Shown here: in pieces, positions 61,383-64,000 of the stretch
How the letters are laid out: each line of letters opens with the position of its first letter
Position numbering within the stretch: the first letter of the stretch is position 1
NCBI RefSeq assembly: GCF_000208865.1
Contig: NC_018397.1
Coordinates: forward strand, 4,989,748 to 5,053,747
Origin: Neospora caninum Liverpool
Taxonomy: Eukaryota; Apicomplexa; Conoidasida; Eucoccidiorida; Sarcocystidae
Direction: 5' to 3'
Length of the DNA: 64,000 nucleotides
The notes under the pieces: generated by a model
Database searches by the model: none
What the model was told of the DNA's origin: nothing
What the model saw: only the letters and a program-made list of their open reading frames with translations
Position numbers and translations under genes: made by a program

Positions 61383-64000
61383 ACATATATATATAGATAT
61401 ATATGGATATATAGAGGTATGTGCGGATGCGTTTTTCCTGCGACTCACCCATTCGGGGCGTACTGTGGGAGGCGCTTCGAAGTCGAAGGGAGTCGGTCCC
61501 GCGAGAAGGCCTTTTGTGTCGATGTAGTGGAGAAAGAAGCCTCCGAGTCTGGGGCAATCGAAACAGAACTGGTGTGTGCACTGCCAGAGCGCAAGCTGCG
61601 TCGCCATTATTTTTATGTCCGGACGAAGCACTGATTCGGCTAAGACGTGAACAAGTCCGTTGAAAATCGGAATGTCCTGAGCAAGAAACAGTCGAACAGG
61701 GTTCACCCTGGGTCGGAGACAGAGAGACGGGGCGAGGGAAAGAAGCAAGGAAGAGAACGAAGAGAGACGAGACAGGTACAGAGGGAAAAGATGTAGAGGG
61801 AGAAGAGGGGCGAGAAGGAAGAGAAAAAGGGAGAAGGACGAGAGAGAAGAGAAGGACGAGACACAAGAGGGGTAGAGAGGGAAGAGAGAGAAAGAAGCAC
61901 GAGAAGAGAGAGAGAAAAAAAGGAAGAGCAGAGAGAGAGAAAAAAGGAAGAGATTGACAGGAGAGCGACAAGGCGGATGCCCCTTTTCCCTCCAGAATCA
62001 AACACTAGTCTAAATGCTAAGACGGCAGAAACCATTTGAACACCATGTATGAATATCACAAAGAGGGTCACGGTAGTCGGGGAACCTTCTTGGCACAGCA
62101 GTGAACCCACGAATATGCATAGGGAAGGCAGTCAACCACGCTTACCCATTCAATAACTTCCCTTCCTTCAATAAACGTATAAAAGTCTTCCGGCTCGACG
62201 CACTCCATTGCCTCGGTTCCTGGCACCCCTCCTGTCTGCCCGCCAGGTGGGGATTCCGTTTCTCCCCCTTTCTCCTTCTCTTCCTTCTTCTCCTTTTCCT
62301 TCTCTTCCTTCTTCTCCTTTTCCTTCTCTTCCTTCTTCTCCTTTTCCTTCTCTTCCTTCTTCTCCTTTTCCTTCTCTTCCTTCTTCTCCTTTTCCTTTTC
62401 TTCCCTCTTCTCCTTTTCCTTCTCTTCCTTCTTCTCCTTTTCCTTCTCTTCCTTCTTCTCCTTTTCCTTCTCTTCCTTCTTCTCGTTTTCCTTCTCTTCC
62501 TTCTTCTCCTTTTCCTTTTCTTCCCTCTTCTCCTTTTCCTTCTCTTCCTTCTTCTCCTTTTCCTTCTCTTCCTTCTTCTCCTTTTCCTTCTCTTCCTTCT
62601 TCTCCTTTTCCTTCTCTTCCTTCTTCTCCTTTTCCTTCTCTTCCTTCTTCTCCTTTTCCTTCTCTTCCTTCTTCTCCTTTTCCTTTTCTTCCCTCTTCTC
62701 CTTTTCCTTCTCTTCCTTCTTCTCCTTTTCCTTCTCTTCCTTCTTCTCCTTTTCCTTCTCTTCCTTCTTCTCGTTTTCCTTCTCTTCCTTCTTCTCCTTT
62801 TCCTTTTCTTCCCTCTTCTCCTTTTCCTTCTCTTCCTTCTTCTCCTTTTCCTTCTCTTCCTTCTTCTCCTTTTCCTTCTCTTCTTTCTCCTCCTTTTCCT
62901 TGTCTTCTTTCTTCTCCTTTTCCTTCTCGTCCTTCTCCTCCTTTTCCTTCTCGTCTTTTGTCGCACTGCTTGCCGTGTCCTCTCTCTTCTCTACTTTCTT
63001 CTGCTCTTCCTGCTTCTCGCCACGGTCCTCCTCCTTGGCCTTCTCTGTCTTCTTCTCCTCGCTCTGCTCGTCGCTCGCCTCGCTTGTTTTCTCAACTTCC
63101 ACTTGGTTCTTCGACTTCTCCGCGTCTTCCGCCTTTTCTCTCGTCGCCTCTCCTGTTCTCGTCTCCCCTCTGCCGTTCCCTTCCTGCCTCTCTTCATCTT
63201 CCTCATCACTGTTTGTTTTGTCCCCGCCCTTTTCTTCCTGTCTTTCCCCTTCCCCCTCGCCGCGTTGCTTCTCACCATACTTATGTTCTTCGTCTTTATT
63301 TTCCCCTTTCTCTTGTCCATTCTTCTCTGCCTCGTTCTTTTCCTCGCCGGTCGTTTCCGCCCCGATTTCTCCTCCGCCTCTCGCCTCTTCGCCCTTCGCG
63401 GCCTTCTTTTCGCCGGCAGAGTCTTCTCGCGCAGGGAGAAACCCAGATCTTTCCCGCGACTCCGCAGTCAGCACGCACGTCTCTCTGTCGCCTTTGCGCT
63501 GGTCGCAGGTCGAGCGAGAAGGAGCAGAAGAAACAGAAAAAGAAGCTGAGGAAGAAAAGCTAGGCCCCCAAGACGCGGAAACAGAGGACGAGAAGGGAGG
63601 TTCAGTGGTAAACGAAGAAGCGGTAGCAGAGATGGGAGACAGAGGAGTCGAGTGTGCAGAAACCGAAAGCGTAGAAGATACGTCATCTGAAGGAGACGAA
63701 ACTGCAGGCAACGAAGAGGGTGAGCCTGACGAGAAGGCTCTACGTGCAAGATTCTGATCCTCTTCCGCATCGGTGAGAAGAACCGGGTTCGTGGGTCTCG
63801 CCCGGTGGCTGTCGTTTGCTCTTTCGACTGCGGCGCTAAGCATCCTTCCTCCAGGCTTTCCCCGATCCAAAGGATCCTTCTCTCTCCCAGAGAAGGTGGG
63901 TTCGGTCTCTTCTTCCTCATCCTGTCTCTTCTTTCCTTCTTCCTTTTCTTCTCGATCCTTCCCTTCTTCGACATCCCCCTTCCATGGGTTCTCTCCCTCT
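59895..64000 (-). CDS. Unrecognised gene with KEKE-repeat region, 5' end beyond window
   Basis: Partial: the first exon seen (64000-62146) is open to the window edge, so the start lies outside. It encodes a Ser-rich part, an acidic/Lys part, then about 25 copies of an 8-residue EEKEKEKK unit, then [20 protein letters not shown] at a GTAAGC donor. Later exons: 61707-61449 ([20 protein letters not shown], then [19 protein letters not shown]), about 60890-60595 ([37 protein letters not shown], ending [11 protein letters not shown]) and 60169-59895 ([20 protein letters not shown], then [20 protein letters not shown], stop). The residue quality of these exons is clearly coding. Phases do not all join, so one or more short exons are missing. 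No known domain is recognised. The KEKE tract suggests a charged single helix or flexible linker. Confidence 0.6.
61117..61405. repeat. Long (TA)n / TATG microsatellite
   Basis: Nearly 290 bp of TA dinucleotides with interspersed TATGGA and CATATA, in an intron of the right-edge gene. It includes an internal duplication: the block with ATATGGATATATGCACATAT recurs at 61247 and 61303. Confidence 0.95.
62275..62890 (-). repeat. 24-bp coding tandem repeat (8-aa EEKEKEKK unit)
   Basis: About 25 in-frame copies on the minus strand. Marker variants show a higher-order structure: TTCCCTCTTC at 62401, 62521, 62689 and 62809, and the CTTCTCGTTTTCC variant near 62480 and 62768, all offset by 288 bp (12 units). 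A 12-unit block has therefore been duplicated. Confidence 0.95.

Noticed and set aside
62101..63563. Long Leu/Phe-rich and Ser/Pro-rich ORFs on the + strand (up to 482 codons)
   Set aside because: They are antisense reads of the Lys/Glu repeat. Their striking composition is forced by the 24-bp unit, and they have no start context or splice signals.

Overview
This is nuclear DNA from a coccidian apicomplexan of the Toxoplasma / Neospora / Hammondia group. The evidence is direct: intron-dense genes with short phase-consistent exons joined at GT-AG sites, serine/alanine/glutamate-rich insertions inside conserved proteins, pyrimidine-rich flanks, long (TA)n microsatellites, an inner-membrane-complex ISP protein found only in this lineage, a selenoprotein K gene, and AT-rich fragments that resemble mitochondrial cox3, as expected in a genome littered with nuclear mitochondrial inserts. 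There is no bacterial, viral or plasmid content and no CRISPR array.

Layout. 1.7-9.3 kb (+): a 15-exon coiled-coil gene whose C-terminus matches the fold and motifs of the spindle-checkpoint protein MAD1. 11.8-12.3 kb (-): ISP-family alveolar membrane protein. 15.1-15.5 kb (+): small secreted Tyr/Gly-rich protein, convergent with 16.5-18.2 kb (-): a secreted protein with 44 periodic cysteines; together they look like wall or matrix proteins. 20.1-20.2 kb: 100-N assembly gap. 20.3-26.6 kb (-): multi-exon PPR-like (organelle RNA-binding) gene. 26.7-34.7 kb: gene-poor, with mitochondrial-like fragments, a frame-broken ORF and a possible membrane protein. 34.7 kb: tRNA-Lys(CTT). 36.1-37.6 kb (+): selenoprotein K with an in-frame UGA and a candidate SECIS 550 nt downstream. 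39.1-49.3 kb (-): 12-exon gene for a 2008-residue helical-repeat protein of HPR/FASTK style. 51.7-57.3 kb (-): 7-exon gene for a CDH1/FZR-type APC/C activator with very large insertions. 59.9 kb to the right edge (-): unrecognised gene with a KEKE-rich 24-bp repeat tract, cut by the window end.

Two cell-cycle regulators acting on the same machine (MAD1 upstream of the spindle checkpoint, CDH1 activating the APC/C) lie about 45 kb apart, and two probable organellar RNA-binding repeat proteins (PPR-like and HPR-like) are also present. I read these as coincidental neighbours, since eukaryotic genes here are independently transcribed. The exon structures for MAD1, SelK, the HPR gene and CDH1 were built by hand and every junction keeps frame; those for the PPR gene and the right-edge gene are partial.
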